This document shows positions 1 to 8,910 of a stretch of DNA of 64,000 nt, piece after piece. Where the stretch lies: NCBI RefSeq assembly GCF_003345525.1, contig NZ_QQNH01000001.1, positions 124,001 through 188,000 of the forward strand. The letters are read 5' to 3'. The stretch comes from Pelagibacterium lacus. GTDB lineage: Bacteria; Pseudomonadota; Alphaproteobacteria; Rhizobiales; Devosiaceae. A program made the translations under genes and the position numbers. A model generated the notes under the pieces. The model did no database searches and was not told the DNA's origin. It saw only the letters and a program-made list of their open reading frames with translations. The first letter of the stretch is position 1. The number at the start of each line of letters is the position of its first letter.

Positions 1-498
1 CGCCAGTTGCGCCAGATCGGCGGCGATGGCCATGTCGCCGTCGCCGAAGGCGCGCGGCGCGGTGTCGAAGGCCTCGATAGCCCCCAGCACATAGCCGTCC
101 GGGGTGACCAGCGGCACCGCGAGCCAGGCCCGGATTCCCGCCGCGCCGGCCACCATGGCCCGCGTCGCGAGGCGCGGGTCGCCGGTGCAGTCGGCGATGG
201 CCAGCGGCCCGGGTCCGGCGAGGAGTTGGGCGGCGAGGCTGTCCGCGTGCCCCACCGGCACCCCTTCGAGCCCGCGCGTGGCGAGGAACACCTGCTGCGT
301 CCGGTCGAGCATCGAGAGTGCGGCCATGGGCACGCCGAGCGCCGTGGCAAGGATCTGCACCATGCGCGCCAGCCCCGCATCGCCCGCCGCGCCAGGCAGG
401 CCATGGCGGTGGAGCGCCGCCAAGCGGCCTTCCTCATCGGTGAAGGTGTCCACGATCATGGCCGATTGTCCCTGATGTTCCAGTGCCTTGGCCGCCAT
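1..498 (-). CDS. GAF-domain protein, partial (C-terminus off the left edge)
   Basis: The minus-strand frame is open from a start near 498 to the window edge, and about 166 codons are visible. The protein reads as a GAF sensor domain: a helix with LARMVQILATALGVPMAALS, then FLATRGLEG, a segment with a Cys-Thr-Gly (IADCTGDPRL), and AWLAVPLVTPDGYVLGAIEAF, the usual last strands of a GAF fold. ATG codons at 498 and 459 are both in frame; neither has a convincing ribosome binding site, so the start is uncertain. GAF domains bind small ligands or chromophores and usually precede an output domain such as a kinase or GGDEF, which would lie outside the window. The family call rests on pattern only. 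Confidence 0.6.
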   Translation of the reverse strand, partial: MAAKALEHQGQSAMIVDTFTDEEGRLAALHRHGLPGAAGDAGLARMVQILATALGVPMAALSMLDRTQQVFLATRGLEGVPVGHADSLAAQLLAGPGPLAIADCTGDPRLATRAMVAGAAGIRAWLAVPLVTPDGYVLGAIEAFDTAPRAFGDGDMAIAADLAQLA

Positions 499-544
499 CC
501 TAGCGGCAATCGCGCCGCTCCGGGCTTTTCACCCGGGCCCGTGG

Positions 545-1765
545 TTAACGGAGCCTCGCCAGCAGCGCGCTGGAGGGGTAGCCATCGGCCAATAGGCCAT
601 TGGCGCGCTGGAAGGCGATGATCCCGGCCCGCGTCTTGGAGCCGATGATGCCGTCCGGCGTCCCCACATCATAGCCGCGCGCCAGCAGCAGGCGCTGGAT
701 CTCGGTGCGGTCGTTGCGCGACAGCCCCACCTCATTGGCCGGGAAGGGATGGACGAAGCCCCCCGTCCCCAGGATGCGGTCGGCCAGATGCCCCACGGCC
801 AGCGCGTAATTGTTGGAATTGTTGTAGCGCTTGATGACGCTGAAATTGGGCAGCAGCAGGAAGACCGGCCCGTTGCCCCCGGCCGGCATGAAGATTTCCG
901 CCTGATCGGTGGGGCGCGGGAAGCTGCGTCCGCCGGTGCGGGTCACGCCCATGGCGGCCCATTGCGCCAGGCTCTGCTTGCCGATGTCCCAGGCGCGGCC
1001 ATAATCGAAATTGGCCGGCAGCTGCACCTCATAGCCCCAGGTTTCCCCGGCCCGCCAGCCATGCTCGCGCAGGTAGTTGGCCGTCGAGGCCAGCGCGTCG
1101 GGGATCGAGGTCCAGATATTGCGCCGCCCGTCGCCGTTGAAGTCGACCGCATAGGCGACGAAACTGGTGGGCATGAACTGGGTGTGCCCCATGGCCCCGG
1201 CCCAGGAGCCGACCATCTCGTTGGGGGTGATGTGCCCTGCGGTGAGGATCTGCAGCGCGGTCAGCAATTCGTTCTTGAAAAAATCGCGGCGATAATCGCC
1301 ATAGGTGAGGGTGGCCAGCGCGTGGATCACGTTGTTGCCGCCCATATAGGAGCCGAAATTGGTCTCCATGCCCCAGATGGCCAGCACCACTTCGGCCTGC
1401 ACGCCCCAGCGCTGCTCGATGGCGTTGAGGGTCTGGCTCCATTCCCCGCGCATGGAGCGGCCGGTGGTGATGCGGGCCGACGAGACCGCGCTGGCCAGGT
1501 ACTGGCCGGTGGTCTTGGTCACTTCGGGCTGGCTGCGGGTGAGGTCCATCACCCGCTGGCTGGGGGTGAAATTGGCGAAGGCCTGTTCGAAGATGGCCCG
1601 CGACACCCCGCGCGCCTGCGCCTCGGGCCAGAGGTCGGCGACGAAGCTCTGGGGGCTGGCATAGGCGGGCAGCGTGGTGGCGACCGCCATGGTCGCGGCG
1701 ACCGTCAGGGCGGAAACGAATTTCAGGGCCCGTCTTAGGGGCGCTTGGGGGGCCAATTTACGCAT
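545..1765 (-). CDS. lytic murein transglycosylase (MltB/SLT_2 family) with peptidoglycan-binding tail
   Basis: This is a 406-residue exported enzyme that cleaves the MurNAc-GlcNAc bond of peptidoglycan with formation of 1,6-anhydro ends. A signal peptide spans about residues 1-36, ending PAYA-SPQ. The catalytic domain follows (about 38-330) and carries IWGMETNFGSYMG with the expected catalytic Glu134, and GAMGHTQFMPTSF, both typical of the SLT_2/MltB group. A C-terminal peptidoglycan-binding helical domain (about 345-406, ending AFQRANGLLADGYPSSALLARLR) completes the protein. No lipobox is visible, so it is probably periplasmic and soluble rather than a lipoprotein. It stands alone as a transcription unit, with a 680-base repeat-rich gap upstream. 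Confidence 0.93.
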   Translation of the reverse strand: MRKLAPQAPLRRALKFVSALTVAATMAVATTLPAYASPQSFVADLWPEAQARGVSRAIFEQAFANFTPSQRVMDLTRSQPEVTKTTGQYLASAVSSARITTGRSMRGEWSQTLNAIEQRWGVQAEVVLAIWGMETNFGSYMGGNNVIHALATLTYGDYRRDFFKNELLTALQILTAGHITPNEMVGSWAGAMGHTQFMPTSFVAYAVDFNGDGRRNIWTSIPDALASTANYLREHGWRAGETWGYEVQLPANFDYGRAWDIGKQSLAQWAAMGVTRTGGRSFPRPTDQAEIFMPAGGNGPVFLLLPNFSVIKRYNNSNNYALAVGHLADRILGTGGFVHPFPANEVGLSRNDRTEIQRLLLARGYDVGTPDGIIGSKTRAGIIAFQRANGLLADGYPSSALLARLR

Positions 1766-1971
1766 GGCGAGTTGTCCTCGTTACGCAATCGCCAGCCGAT
1801 CCTCGCCCATCATTGTGGCATAACCCGGTTCCCTGCCCCCAAAACGGCAACCGGACGGGATCTCTGGCACTACTCGATCCCCCCATAATGCCCCCTTCTC
1901 TTTAAGAGCCCGTTAAGCACGTTCGCGCCGGGGAGGCGGGATGTTCAAGTCTGCGTGAGGACGCCCCTCTT

Positions 1972-2101
1972 CCCTTCTCCCCTCGTGGGAGACTTCGAAC
2001 CGTCCTTTGGCCAATCGTGCCGGTGGCACGATTGGAGGTGAGAAGGCCATGAGAGCTATGCTCGAATGGCTGGATCGCGAAGCGAGACGGATGAGGGGGC
2101 C
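1972..2101. repeat. mosaic palindromic repeat (family A), copy interrupted by a hairpin segment
   Basis: The left part (1972-1992, CTTCTCCCCTCGTGGGAGA) and right part (2071-2101, GGATCGCGAAGCGAGACGG and following) match the two halves of the repeat copy found intact at 2210-2267. Here they are separated by about 78 bases that contain a perfect 11-bp inverted repeat (CCAATCGTGCC, 2011-2021, against 2025-2035, three-base loop). This could be an insertion into a repeat copy or a variant mosaic arrangement. Confidence 0.7.
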
Positions 2102-2125
2102 AACAAGCACCCTCGCCCCCATCCC

Positions 2126-2267
2126 GCTCAGCGCCCCCCTCATCCGCCCCTCCGGGGCACCTTCTCCCACCAGGGGAGAAGGAAAGCTCGCCGCCTGCCC
2201 TCCAGCCCCCTTTCTCCCCTCGTGGGAGAAGGTGGATCGCGAAGCGAGACGGATGAGGGGGCCGCTG
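2126..2267. repeat. inverted pair of family A palindromic repeats
   Basis: Two copies face each other: 2126-2186 begins GCTCAGCGCCCCCCTCATCC and ends GGGGAGAAGGAAAG, and 2210-2267 runs from CTCCCCTCGTGGGAGAAGG to GACGGATGAGGGGGCCGCTGA. The same boundaries (GCTCAGCGCCCCCTCATCCG) recur at 7556-7714 and 15575-15778. The layout resembles the mosaic intergenic elements known from Rhizobiales (RIME-like). It carries no coding capacity and sits only between genes. Confidence 0.8.
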
Positions 2268-2444
2268 ACTCTCAACGAACACCCTCGCTTCCAGCACCCC
2301 ACCACCCCCAATCCCCCTTTGTGCCGCGCCGCGGGAACCGCTAGGCTAGGTCGGAGGTTTGGAGGGCAGGACCCCAGGGGGCTTCCCACCGCAGTTCGCA
2401 CCCAGCCAATGGCGCTCGCAGCCGAGCAGGAAGAGGGATTTGTT

Positions 2445-3611
2445 ATGGACGCAACCGAAATGCCGACCCGCAAGCCAAGCCCGATGATCATCGCGCTCGC
2501 CGTCATCGCCGTCCTGGGCTGGCTGGCCTTCGCCATCGTCTGGTACGCCCTCTCGGCCACCAGCGACGGGTTGCGCGGCGAGGTCGCCACCCTCACCGCC
2601 GATCGTGACGCGCTGGCCGCCGAGGTCGCCGCCCTCGAGGACTCGGGCATAACGCTCGACCAGCTCAATGCCGAACTCGCCAGCCTTGGCGCCGAGCGCG
2701 ACGACATCGTCGCCGAGCGCGATGCGGCCCGGGCCGAGATCGCGGGGGCCGATGGCGAGCTCGAAGCCGTCACCGCCGCCCTTGCCGAGCGCGAGCAGCG
2801 CATCGGCAGCCTGCAATCGGACCTCACCGAGGCCGAGCAGTCCTTCTCCGAGGTGCAGGACCGCATCGCCCACAGCACCGCCGAGCTCGCCGATGTGGGC
2901 AGCCGGTTGCAGACCGCCCGCACCGAGGAAGCGCAATTGCGCGAGACCGCCGCCCAGCTCGCCCAAGAGGCCGCCGACGCCACCAGCCGCGCCGCCGAAA
3001 TCGAGACCGAGACCCAGGCGGCCCGCGAGGCACAGGCCGATGCCCAGGCCCAGCTCGCCGAATTGCGCGCCAGCCAGGCCGAATTCCAGGGGCAGCGCGA
3101 AAGCCTCGAAGCCGAAATCGCCGACCTCCGCAACCGCCACGAAACCCTCACCGCGCAACTGGCCGACGCCCAGGCCCAGCGCGACACGCTCCAGGCCCAG
3201 ACCGCCGAGCTGGCCGATACGGTCACCACGCGCGGGGAGGAACTGTCGAGCCTCGAAAGCCGCATCGCCGAGGCGCAGGCCGTGTCCGACGCCGCCGCCG
3301 AGACGGGGGCGGGCCTCGTGCCCGGCCGCTATCTCGCCACCGGGCTCACCCCGGCGCCCCTCACCTTCGCCTTTGGCGAGGATGGCGGGTTCACCGCATG
3401 GCGCGGCGCAGTGCTCTCGGCCGACGCGGCCCAGCCGGCCATGAGCGGCACCTATGCCGTGAGCGGGGACACCCTCACCATCGAGTCGGTGGATGGCGGC
3501 GCGGCCGATATCGCCACCCCGTTCGAATGCGCGGCGACCGTGGCGGGCGATCTCATCGCCCTTGCCGGCGATTGCCCGCTTTCGGGGCTTTCCCTGCGCC
3601 AGTTCCGCTAA
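2445..3611 (+). CDS. membrane-anchored coiled-coil envelope protein with C-terminal META-like domain, unknown function
   Basis: The 388-residue protein starts at an ATG preceded by AGAGGGA. One transmembrane helix (about residues 12-36, IIALAVIAVLGWLAFAIVWY) is followed by about 240 residues of uninterrupted heptad-rich, Glu/Ala/Gln-rich coiled coil (about 45-285). The final 90 residues (VPGRYLATGLTPAPLTFAF to the end) look like a small beta-barrel domain, with GTYAVSGDTLTIES and two cysteines that could pair. This layout fits a periplasmic scaffold or spacer anchored in the inner membrane. I do not recognise a named family for the whole. Convergent with the YcgN-like gene; a family C hairpin lies directly downstream. 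Confidence 0.8.
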   Translation: MDATEMPTRKPSPMIIALAVIAVLGWLAFAIVWYALSATSDGLRGEVATLTADRDALAAEVAALEDSGITLDQLNAELASLGAERDDIVAERDAARAEIAGADGELEAVTAALAEREQRIGSLQSDLTEAEQSFSEVQDRIAHSTAELADVGSRLQTARTEEAQLRETAAQLAQEAADATSRAAEIETETQAAREAQADAQAQLAELRASQAEFQGQRESLEAEIADLRNRHETLTAQLADAQAQRDTLQAQTAELADTVTTRGEELSSLESRIAEAQAVSDAAAETGAGLVPGRYLATGLTPAPLTFAFGEDGGFTAWRGAVLSADAAQPAMSGTYAVSGDTLTIESVDGGAADIATPFECAATVAGDLIALAGDCPLSGLSLRQFR

Positions 3612-3650
3612 TCATTCTCGTTCCGCTAACTCTTATGGGAGCCCGTTAGA

Positions 3651-3693
3651 GTGCGGTCAGGAAAAGTTGCAGACTTTTCCGGTTCGACCGCAC
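3651..3693. repeat. nested palindrome (family C), copy 1
   Basis: The outer arms are GTGCGGTC (3651-3658) and GACCGCAC (3686-3693). The inner arms AAAAGT and ACTTTT flank the loop TGCAG. A second copy with the same loop lies at 10050-10092. It stands between convergent genes, so it may also act as a bidirectional terminator or mRNA 3'-end stabiliser. Confidence 0.8.
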
Positions 3694-3707
3694 GACAAAT
3701 CAATACT

Positions 3708-4157
3708 CTATTCCTCGGGCTCCCAGTCCACCCAGTCGACGATATGGCTTTCCCAATCGTCGATATCGGCCTCGCCCTCGGCCACGGTGCGCCCCCGGAT
3801 CGACACCCCCACCCGGTGCACGAGGTCGGGATCGCCCGAGACCAGCGGATGCCACCAGGCCAGCCCCCTGCCCTCGGCGATGCGGCGATAGGCGCAGCTT
3901 TTGGGAATCCAGGCGATCTCGGACACTTTTTCCGGGGTGAGCTTGATGCAGTCGGGCACCTTGGCCTGGCGGTTGGGATAGTCGGTGCAGGCGCAGCTAT
4001 CCCCGTCGAGCAGCTTGCAGCGCACATTGGCGGGGTAGATTTCGCCGCTGTCCTCGTCCTCGAGCTTGAGCAGGCAGCATTTGCCGCAGCCGTCGCACAG
4101 GGCCTCCCATTCCTCGGTGGTCATCGCCTCGAGCGGCTTGTCGTCCCAGAATGGCAA
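3708..4157 (-). CDS. YcgN family cysteine-cluster protein (UPF0260)
   Basis: The protein of about 149 residues matches the YcgN family along its length: [17 protein letters not shown] near the start, then CDGCGKCC, a Cys-x-Cys (SCACTDY), PDCIKL, and a C-terminal [13 protein letters not shown] with a Trp-rich tail. The conserved cysteines suggest metal or iron-sulphur binding, but no function is established for the family. I place the start at TTG 4157 because the homologous proteins begin at this PFW motif and AGAGGA lies just upstream. Longer in-frame starts would run into the divergent penicillin-binding protein gene. That gene starts 47 bases away, so the two probably share a promoter region. 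Confidence 0.85.
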   Translation of the reverse strand: MPFWDDKPLEAMTTEEWEALCDGCGKCCLLKLEDEDSGEIYPANVRCKLLDGDSCACTDYPNRQAKVPDCIKLTPEKVSEIAWIPKSCAYRRIAEGRGLAWWHPLVSGDPDLVHRVGVSIRGRTVAEGEADIDDWESHIVDWVDWEPEE

Positions 4158-4204
4158 AGCAAATTTCCTCTTAACCTTTTGCCCCGAATTGACGGAGAAT
4201 TGTC

Positions 4205-6424
4205 GTGACCTCGCCCGGTTCCACGCCCTACAATGGCGGGGCAAGCTGGTGGGTGCAGGGCAAGGTGCAAGACCCTTTCTATACAAAGCAGAAGCGCTCA
4301 AAGAGCAAGACCCGGCTTCTGGAAGCCGATGCCTGGCTCGATTCGTTTCTCTATGACGGCCTGCGCTCGTCCAGCCGGCTCTATACCCGCATCCAGGATT
4401 TTTTCTCGCTGTTCGCCGTGCGCGGCTTCAAGCGCATCTTCGTCGAGCTTTCCTCCGACGCCCTGAGCTTCGGGGCCATGGGGGCGGTGCTGATGACGGC
4501 GCTGGCCCTTTCGGCCATGGACGCCACCGCCTCGGGGGAATTCAACCGCGCCGAGGATTATTCGGTGATCTTCCTCGACCGCTATGGCAGCGAGATCGGC
4601 CGGCGCGGCATCCGGGCCGACGATTCGGTCGAACTCTCCGAGATCCCCGATTACCTGATCCGCGCCACGCTGGCCACCGAGGACCGGCGGTTCTACGAGC
4701 ATTTCGGCATCGACGTCTTGGGCACCTTCCGCGCCCTGCTCTCCAATGCCGAAGGCGATTCCGGGCTGCAGGGCGGGTCCTCGATCACCCAGCAACTGGC
4801 CAAGAACCTGTTCCTTTCCAATGAGCGCACGCTGGAGCGCAAGATCAAGGAGCTGTTCCTCGCCTTCTGGCTGGAGACCCATTACTCCAAGGACGAGATT
4901 TTAAAACTCTATCTCGACCGGGCCTATATGGGGGGCGGTAATTTCGGCGTGGTCGCCGCCGCCGAATTCTATTTCGGCAAGCCGGTGCAGGATATCGACC
5001 TCGCAGAGGCGGCCATGCTGGCCGGGCTCTACAAATCCCCCACCCGCTTCGCGCCGCATGTGGATATCGCCGCGGCGCGCGGGCGGGCCAATATCGTGCT
5101 CACCAACATGGTCAATGCCGGCTATCTCACCGAGGGCCAGGTCACCGCGGCGCGGCGCCGTCCCGCCGCTCCCATCGACCGTTCGCACGAGATCGATTCG
5201 CCGAACTATTTCCTCGACTGGGCCTTCCTCGAAACCAAGCGGCTGGTGGGCGACAGCGACGAGATCGGCTTCGTCGTACGCACCACCATCGATCCGGGAT
5301 TGCAGACCGCCGCCGAGGATGCGGTGGTATCCACCCTGCGCGAGCAGGGCGCCGCCTTCAACGTGTTCCAGGGGGCGCTGGTCGCCATGGAGCACAATGG
5401 GGCGGTGCGGGCCATGGTCGGCGGGGTCGACTACGGCCAGAGCCAGTTCAACCGCGCCACGGCGCCCAATCGCCAGCCCGGCTCGGCCTTCAAGCCCTTC
5501 GTCTATGCCACCGCCTTCGAGATGCTCGACATCACGCCGCGCTCCTCGATTTCCGACGCCCCGATCTGCATCGGCAATTGGTGCCCGCAGAATTACGGCC
5601 GCTCCTATCGCGGCTCGACCACCATCAAGTCCGCCATGGCAGCCTCGATCAACACCGTGCCGGTGCGGCTGTCGGTGCAGACCGGGCGCGAGCCCATCGC
5701 CGAGATGGCCCATCGGCTGGGCATCCGCAACGATTTCCCCGTCACCCGCTCGCTGGCCCTTGGCGTCGCCTCGGTCAGCGCGCTGGACATGGCCTCGTCC
5801 TATGCGGTGTTCGCCAATGGCGGCTTCCGCGCCACCGGCTACGGCATCACCCGCATCACCACCCTGCGCGGCGAAGTGGTCTACGAGGCCTCCGCTGAGC
5901 CCCATGAGCGCCTGCTCGACGATCAGGTGGTGCTGGCCATGAACGACATCCTGCACGCGGTCAATTACGGCGGCACCGGCGGGCGGGCGGTGGTCGAGGG
6001 CGTGCCCTCGGCGGGCAAGACCGGCACCACCAGCTCCTATCGCGACGCCTGGTATGTGGGCTATACCGGCAATTACGTCGCCTCGGTCTGGTTCGGCAAC
6101 GACAATTATTCCGCCATGAACAACCTCACCGGCGGCAGCCTGCCGGCCGTGGCGTGGCAGAAATTCATGGCCTTCGCCCATACCAATGTCGAGGTGAAGC
6201 CGCTTTACGGGGTGGACATGGCGCCCCGGCCGCTGATCATCGCCGATTCCGAGACCGGCGAGGAGGCCGAGGGCGTTCCCCAGCGCGCGCCCACCCTCAC
6301 CGGCGCCGCGGCGCTCAAGCTGCTTGATCTCTCGGACAAAATGCGCGAGGCACTGGCCAATGGCGCGGGCGGCGGCATGATCGAGGCCAATGTCCCGTCG
6401 CTTTTGACCAACGAAAGTCTCTAG
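4205..6424 (+). CDS. class A penicillin-binding protein (PBP1-type glycosyltransferase/transpeptidase)
   Basis: This 739-residue bifunctional enzyme polymerises glycan strands and crosslinks peptides at the inner membrane. The start is GTG 4205, preceded by GGAGA. After a cytoplasmic segment and one membrane helix (about 90-107), the glycosyltransferase domain carries [10 protein letters not shown] with the catalytic Glu159 and the [13 protein letters not shown] motif. The transpeptidase domain has all three signatures: PGSAFK with the nucleophile Ser427, the SIN triad at 481-483, and KTGTT beginning at Lys605. The length is normal for the family. The two DUF genes downstream start 1 base and about 570 bases after its stop, so they may be co-transcribed. 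Confidence 0.95.
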   Translation: MTSPGSTPYNGGASWWVQGKVQDPFYTKQKRSKSKTRLLEADAWLDSFLYDGLRSSSRLYTRIQDFFSLFAVRGFKRIFVELSSDALSFGAMGAVLMTALALSAMDATASGEFNRAEDYSVIFLDRYGSEIGRRGIRADDSVELSEIPDYLIRATLATEDRRFYEHFGIDVLGTFRALLSNAEGDSGLQGGSSITQQLAKNLFLSNERTLERKIKELFLAFWLETHYSKDEILKLYLDRAYMGGGNFGVVAAAEFYFGKPVQDIDLAEAAMLAGLYKSPTRFAPHVDIAAARGRANIVLTNMVNAGYLTEGQVTAARRRPAAPIDRSHEIDSPNYFLDWAFLETKRLVGDSDEIGFVVRTTIDPGLQTAAEDAVVSTLREQGAAFNVFQGALVAMEHNGAVRAMVGGVDYGQSQFNRATAPNRQPGSAFKPFVYATAFEMLDITPRSSISDAPICIGNWCPQNYGRSYRGSTTIKSAMAASINTVPVRLSVQTGREPIAEMAHRLGIRNDFPVTRSLALGVASVSALDMASSYAVFANGGFRATGYGITRITTLRGEVVYEASAEPHERLLDDQVVLAMNDILHAVNYGGTGGRAVVEGVPSAGKTGTTSSYRDAWYVGYTGNYVASVWFGNDNYSAMNNLTGGSLPAVAWQKFMAFAHTNVEVKPLYGVDMAPRPLIIADSETGEEAEGVPQRAPTLTGAAALKLLDLSDKMREALANGAGGGMIEANVPSLLTNESL

Positions 6425-6425
6425 C

Positions 6426-7001
6426 TTGGGATCGATCTTGCGTTTGCTGCTGGGGCTTACCATCGCGCTCTGCGTCGGCTTCGGCGCCAGCTATTACGCG
6501 CTCACCGACGGGCGGCTGGTCGCGGCCGTGCGCGTCGGGCCCTGGGCCGCCTGGCCCGATGTGGGTCAGCCCGATCCCAATCCCTATACCCGCGCCTTCC
6601 TCGCCCGCAACGGGCTGCTGCAACTGGGCTATGCCGAGGGCATCCAGTTCACCGCCTTCACCGATTCCGACGGCCAGCCGCTCGATGCGAGCTGCCATTA
6701 CGCCCTTGCCGGCTTCGTTCCCGGCCACAGCTTCTGGACGCTGGAGGCCACCGATCTCGACGGCGCCAACATCGCCGCCTCGCCCGATCTGATGGTGCTG
6801 CAAAGCGAGCGCATCGCGCGCACCGGCGATGGCGCGATGGCGGTGGCGGTCAGCCCGCGCCTCGCCCCGGGCAACTGGTTGCCCATCGTCGGCGGCGGCC
6901 CGTTCCGCCTGCAACTGACCCTTTACGACGCGGCGATCTTTTCGGGCGCCAACACCGATATCGACGCCATGCCGGCCATCGAGAGGGTGGTCTGCCCATG
7001 A
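6426..7001 (+). CDS. DUF1214 domain protein
   Basis: The 191-residue protein has a single N-terminal membrane helix (about 5-27) followed by a DUF1214 domain: VGPWAAWPDVGQPDPNPYTR, GLLQLGYAEGIQF, CHYALAGFVPGHSFWTLEATD and PGNWLPIVGGGPFRLQLTLYD. The start is a TTG two bases after the stop of the penicillin-binding protein gene; a second TTG four codons further is possible. It overlaps the next gene by four bases (ATGATG context). In Rhizobiales, DUF1214 and DUF1254 domains are commonly encoded as two adjacent small membrane proteins, as here. The function is unknown; an envelope role is inferred from anchoring and context. Confidence 0.85.
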   Translation: MGSILRLLLGLTIALCVGFGASYYALTDGRLVAAVRVGPWAAWPDVGQPDPNPYTRAFLARNGLLQLGYAEGIQFTAFTDSDGQPLDASCHYALAGFVPGHSFWTLEATDLDGANIAASPDLMVLQSERIARTGDGAMAVAVSPRLAPGNWLPIVGGGPFRLQLTLYDAAIFSGANTDIDAMPAIERVVCP

Positions 7002-7543
7002 TGCGCTGGCTGTTCTGGATCGGCGGCGGGCTGGTGCTGGGCGGGCTGATCCATCTGGTGGTCATCCTCACCCTCCCCGCCCAGGCCAGCCGCGACATCT
7101 GGCACCGGCTCGAGGTGCTGGGGCCGGTGGAAGCCATGGCGGTCCTCCCCGATATCGCCCCGGGCCAAGCCAATCCGCTCGGCCTCGACCCCGAGCTTTT
7201 ATACGGCGTCTGCCGGCTGGAGCTGGGCGACGGGCCGGGCATCGTCAATGGCGAATTGCCGCTCAGCTTCTGGTCGGTCTCGGTGTTCAACCCGGCCGGC
7301 CACGTGATCTACGCCACCACCAACCGCTCGGGATCGGGGGATTTCCTCGACATGGGCCTGTTCAACCCGGCCCAGACGCGGCTCCTCGCCGAACAGCGCT
7401 TCGAGATCGCCGAGGGCCTGCTGATCGTCGAGGCGGGCGGCAACGACGCCGCCGTCGTCGTGCGCCTCGCCCCCCCGCACCCCGCCATGCGCGACCGCTA
7501 CCGCACCATGCTGGAAAACCTCACCTGCCAGACGATAAGGTGA
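6998..7543 (+). CDS. DUF1254 domain protein
   Basis: The 181-residue protein has an N-terminal membrane helix (about 4-26) and a DUF1254-type domain: DIWHRLEVLGPVEAMAVLPD, PELLYGVCRLELGDGP, LPLSFWSVSVFNPAGHVIYATTNR and a C-terminal VRLAPPHPAMRDRYRTMLE. It overlaps the DUF1214 gene by four bases, implying translational coupling, so the two products probably act together. Function unknown. A palindromic repeat block follows directly. Confidence 0.85.
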   Translation: MMRWLFWIGGGLVLGGLIHLVVILTLPAQASRDIWHRLEVLGPVEAMAVLPDIAPGQANPLGLDPELLYGVCRLELGDGPGIVNGELPLSFWSVSVFNPAGHVIYATTNRSGSGDFLDMGLFNPAQTRLLAEQRFEIAEGLLIVEAGGNDAAVVVRLAPPHPAMRDRYRTMLENLTCQTIR

Positions 7544-7555
7544 TCTGGCCCTTGC

Positions 7556-7714
7556 CAGCTCAGCACCCCCCTCATCCGTCTCGCTTCGCGATCCACCTTC
7601 TCCCACCAGGGGAGAAGGAAAGATGGGCGCTGCCTCAGGGATTCCCTTCTCCCCTGGTGGGAGAAGGTGGGCTTTCGCGATAGCGAAAGGTCGGATGAGG
7701 GGGGCCCTGAGCCA
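7556..7714. repeat. inverted pair of family A palindromic repeats
   Basis: The block has near-symmetrical ends (CCAGCTCAGCACCCCCCTC on the left, GATGAGGGGGGCCCTGAGCC on the right). Copy 1 (7557-7621) and copy 2 (7643-7710) point in opposite directions around a 20-base spacer. Copy 2 contains the small hairpin CTTTCGC-GATA-GCGAAAG, while copy 1 has TCGCTTCGCGA at the equivalent place. It lies between convergent genes. Confidence 0.8.
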
Positions 7715-7743
7715 GCCAAACGCGACCACGCCAGCCATCCCCC

Positions 7744-8568
7744 CTATTTCCGCACCAACTCCACCCCACCCCCGCCGGTTTCGAACCGCGAGGGGAGCGG
7801 GGTGTCCTTGAACACCAGGCCGTCCCCGCCGGTGAGGCAGAAATCGCCGGCCCGGGCCCGCTCCACATAGGGCTGCATCCGCGCCAGTTGCGCGTCGACC
7901 AGCCGGCCCTCCTCATGCGGGGTCTCGACCAGCAGCCGCTCCAGCGCCAGCGAATAGGACGTGAAGCGATAGTCGAGCGCCCGGGTGAACCAGGCGATGG
8001 TCTGGTCGTTCTCCCATTTGCGCGCCGCCACCTCGGCCGGTCCCTCTTGCGCCCCCAGCGCCACATGGGCCACCGCGATGGCGCGCTGGCGGTCGACCTC
8101 GATCACCCGGCAGATCGCCGCGAAGGTTGCGGGCAGCGTCGCGATATCGAGGGCGATGTCGTTGCCGACCTTGCCATAGCGCACCCGCGAGGAGGCATAG
8201 CGCGTCGCGCGCAGCGTTTCGTAATAGCGGTCGGCGAGAAATTCCGTGTCGCGCACCCCGCTCAATCGCGTGCGCTGCATTTCCACCGCCGTGTCGTAAA
8301 ACCAGTCATGGGCGTGGGGCGCCACGAGGAACCGCCACACGCGGTCGTGCATTTCGCGTTCCTGATCGGTGAGGTTGAAGCGCGAGACCGGCTCGCCCGC
8401 ATGGGCGGCGCGGGCCTGGCCGGCAAAGGGCAGGATCTCGTCATGGAGCACGCTGGGCGCGGCGCGGCCGAAATCGCCCACCGGGCGCGCCGCGCACCCG
8501 GCCAGTGCGGCGCACGCGATCACCCCCATCGCGACGCCCGCCGCGTTGCGCCGCCAGTCGATGGTCAA
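7744..8568 (-). CDS. hypothetical lipoprotein
   Basis: The 274-residue protein has a short signal sequence ending in the lipobox LAGC, with Cys25 as the predicted lipidated residue. The rest is soluble and Arg/Glu-rich with a helical look (QEREMHDRVWRFLVAPHAHDW, AAICRVIEVDRQRAIAVAHVALGAQEGPAEVAARKWENDQ). I do not recognise a family. The start is taken as TTG 8568; a later ATG at codon 14 would leave no basic n-region. It begins four bases after the stop of the small gene upstream, so the two are probably one transcription unit. Confidence 0.75.
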   Translation of the reverse strand: MTIDWRRNAAGVAMGVIACAALAGCAARPVGDFGRAAPSVLHDEILPFAGQARAAHAGEPVSRFNLTDQEREMHDRVWRFLVAPHAHDWFYDTAVEMQRTRLSGVRDTEFLADRYYETLRATRYASSRVRYGKVGNDIALDIATLPATFAAICRVIEVDRQRAIAVAHVALGAQEGPAEVAARKWENDQTIAWFTRALDYRFTSYSLALERLLVETPHEEGRLVDAQLARMQPYVERARAGDFCLTGGDGLVFKDTPLPSRFETGGGGVELVRK

Positions 8569-8572
8569 GTCG

Positions 8573-8746
8573 TCAGCCCTTGCGCCTGTGCGTCAGTTTT
8601 CCGCCCGGCGCCGTGGTGGACGGCGTCGTCCCGCGCTCATACCGGACCCCGGTGAACAGCACGATTTTCGCCGGTCCCCTGCCCGCGACGACGGACCTCG
8701 GAACGCTCGGTTTCGCCCTGGGGCTGAATGTCAGCAGCATACCCAT
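8573..8746 (-). CDS. small conserved-looking protein with a KIVLFTGVRYER motif
   Basis: The 57-residue protein is predicted from ATG 8746, which is preceded by AAAGAGG at good spacing. It consists of a basic N-terminal region, the segment AKIVLFTGVRYER, and a basic tail. I recall short alphaproteobacterial hypothetical proteins with a very similar FTGVRYER strand, which supports a real gene, but no function is known to me. It lies four bases upstream of the lipoprotein gene in the same direction. Confidence 0.55.
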   Translation of the reverse strand: MGMLLTFSPRAKPSVPRSVVAGRGPAKIVLFTGVRYERGTTPSTTAPGGKLTHRRKG

Positions 8747-8910
8747 GATGGCCTCTTTGCTCCAGATCGGGAAGCCCTGAGCCCCCAAGCCGGCACCATG
8801 CCAATTCCGGCTCCCGATGCGCCATTAAGAGTTCATCAAGGTTAACAGTCCGCTAACGAATTGTCGCCAATATTGGCGCAAACAGGCAATTCCCACTGAC
8901 GAGTCGGCGA

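Larger units (their letters stand above)
1766..2444. other. intergenic region with palindromic repeats
   Basis: This gap of about 680 bases separates two divergently oriented genes. I see no convincing gene in it. The part next to the transglycosylase (1766-1971) holds no recognised motif. The middle (1972-2267) consists of copies of the mosaic palindromic repeat described separately. The right end carries a good ribosome binding site (AGAGGGA) for the gene starting at 2445. A long frame that opens at 2007 merely continues this gene's frame backwards through the repeats. Confidence 0.7.

Noticed and set aside
2007-2444. N-terminal extension of the coiled-coil protein back to 2007
   Set aside because: It would translate palindromic repeats; the ATG at 2445 has a proper ribosome binding site and directly precedes the membrane helix.
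4158-4301. N-terminal extension of the YcgN-like protein
   Set aside because: It overlaps the divergent penicillin-binding protein gene, and the conserved part begins at the TTG at 4157.
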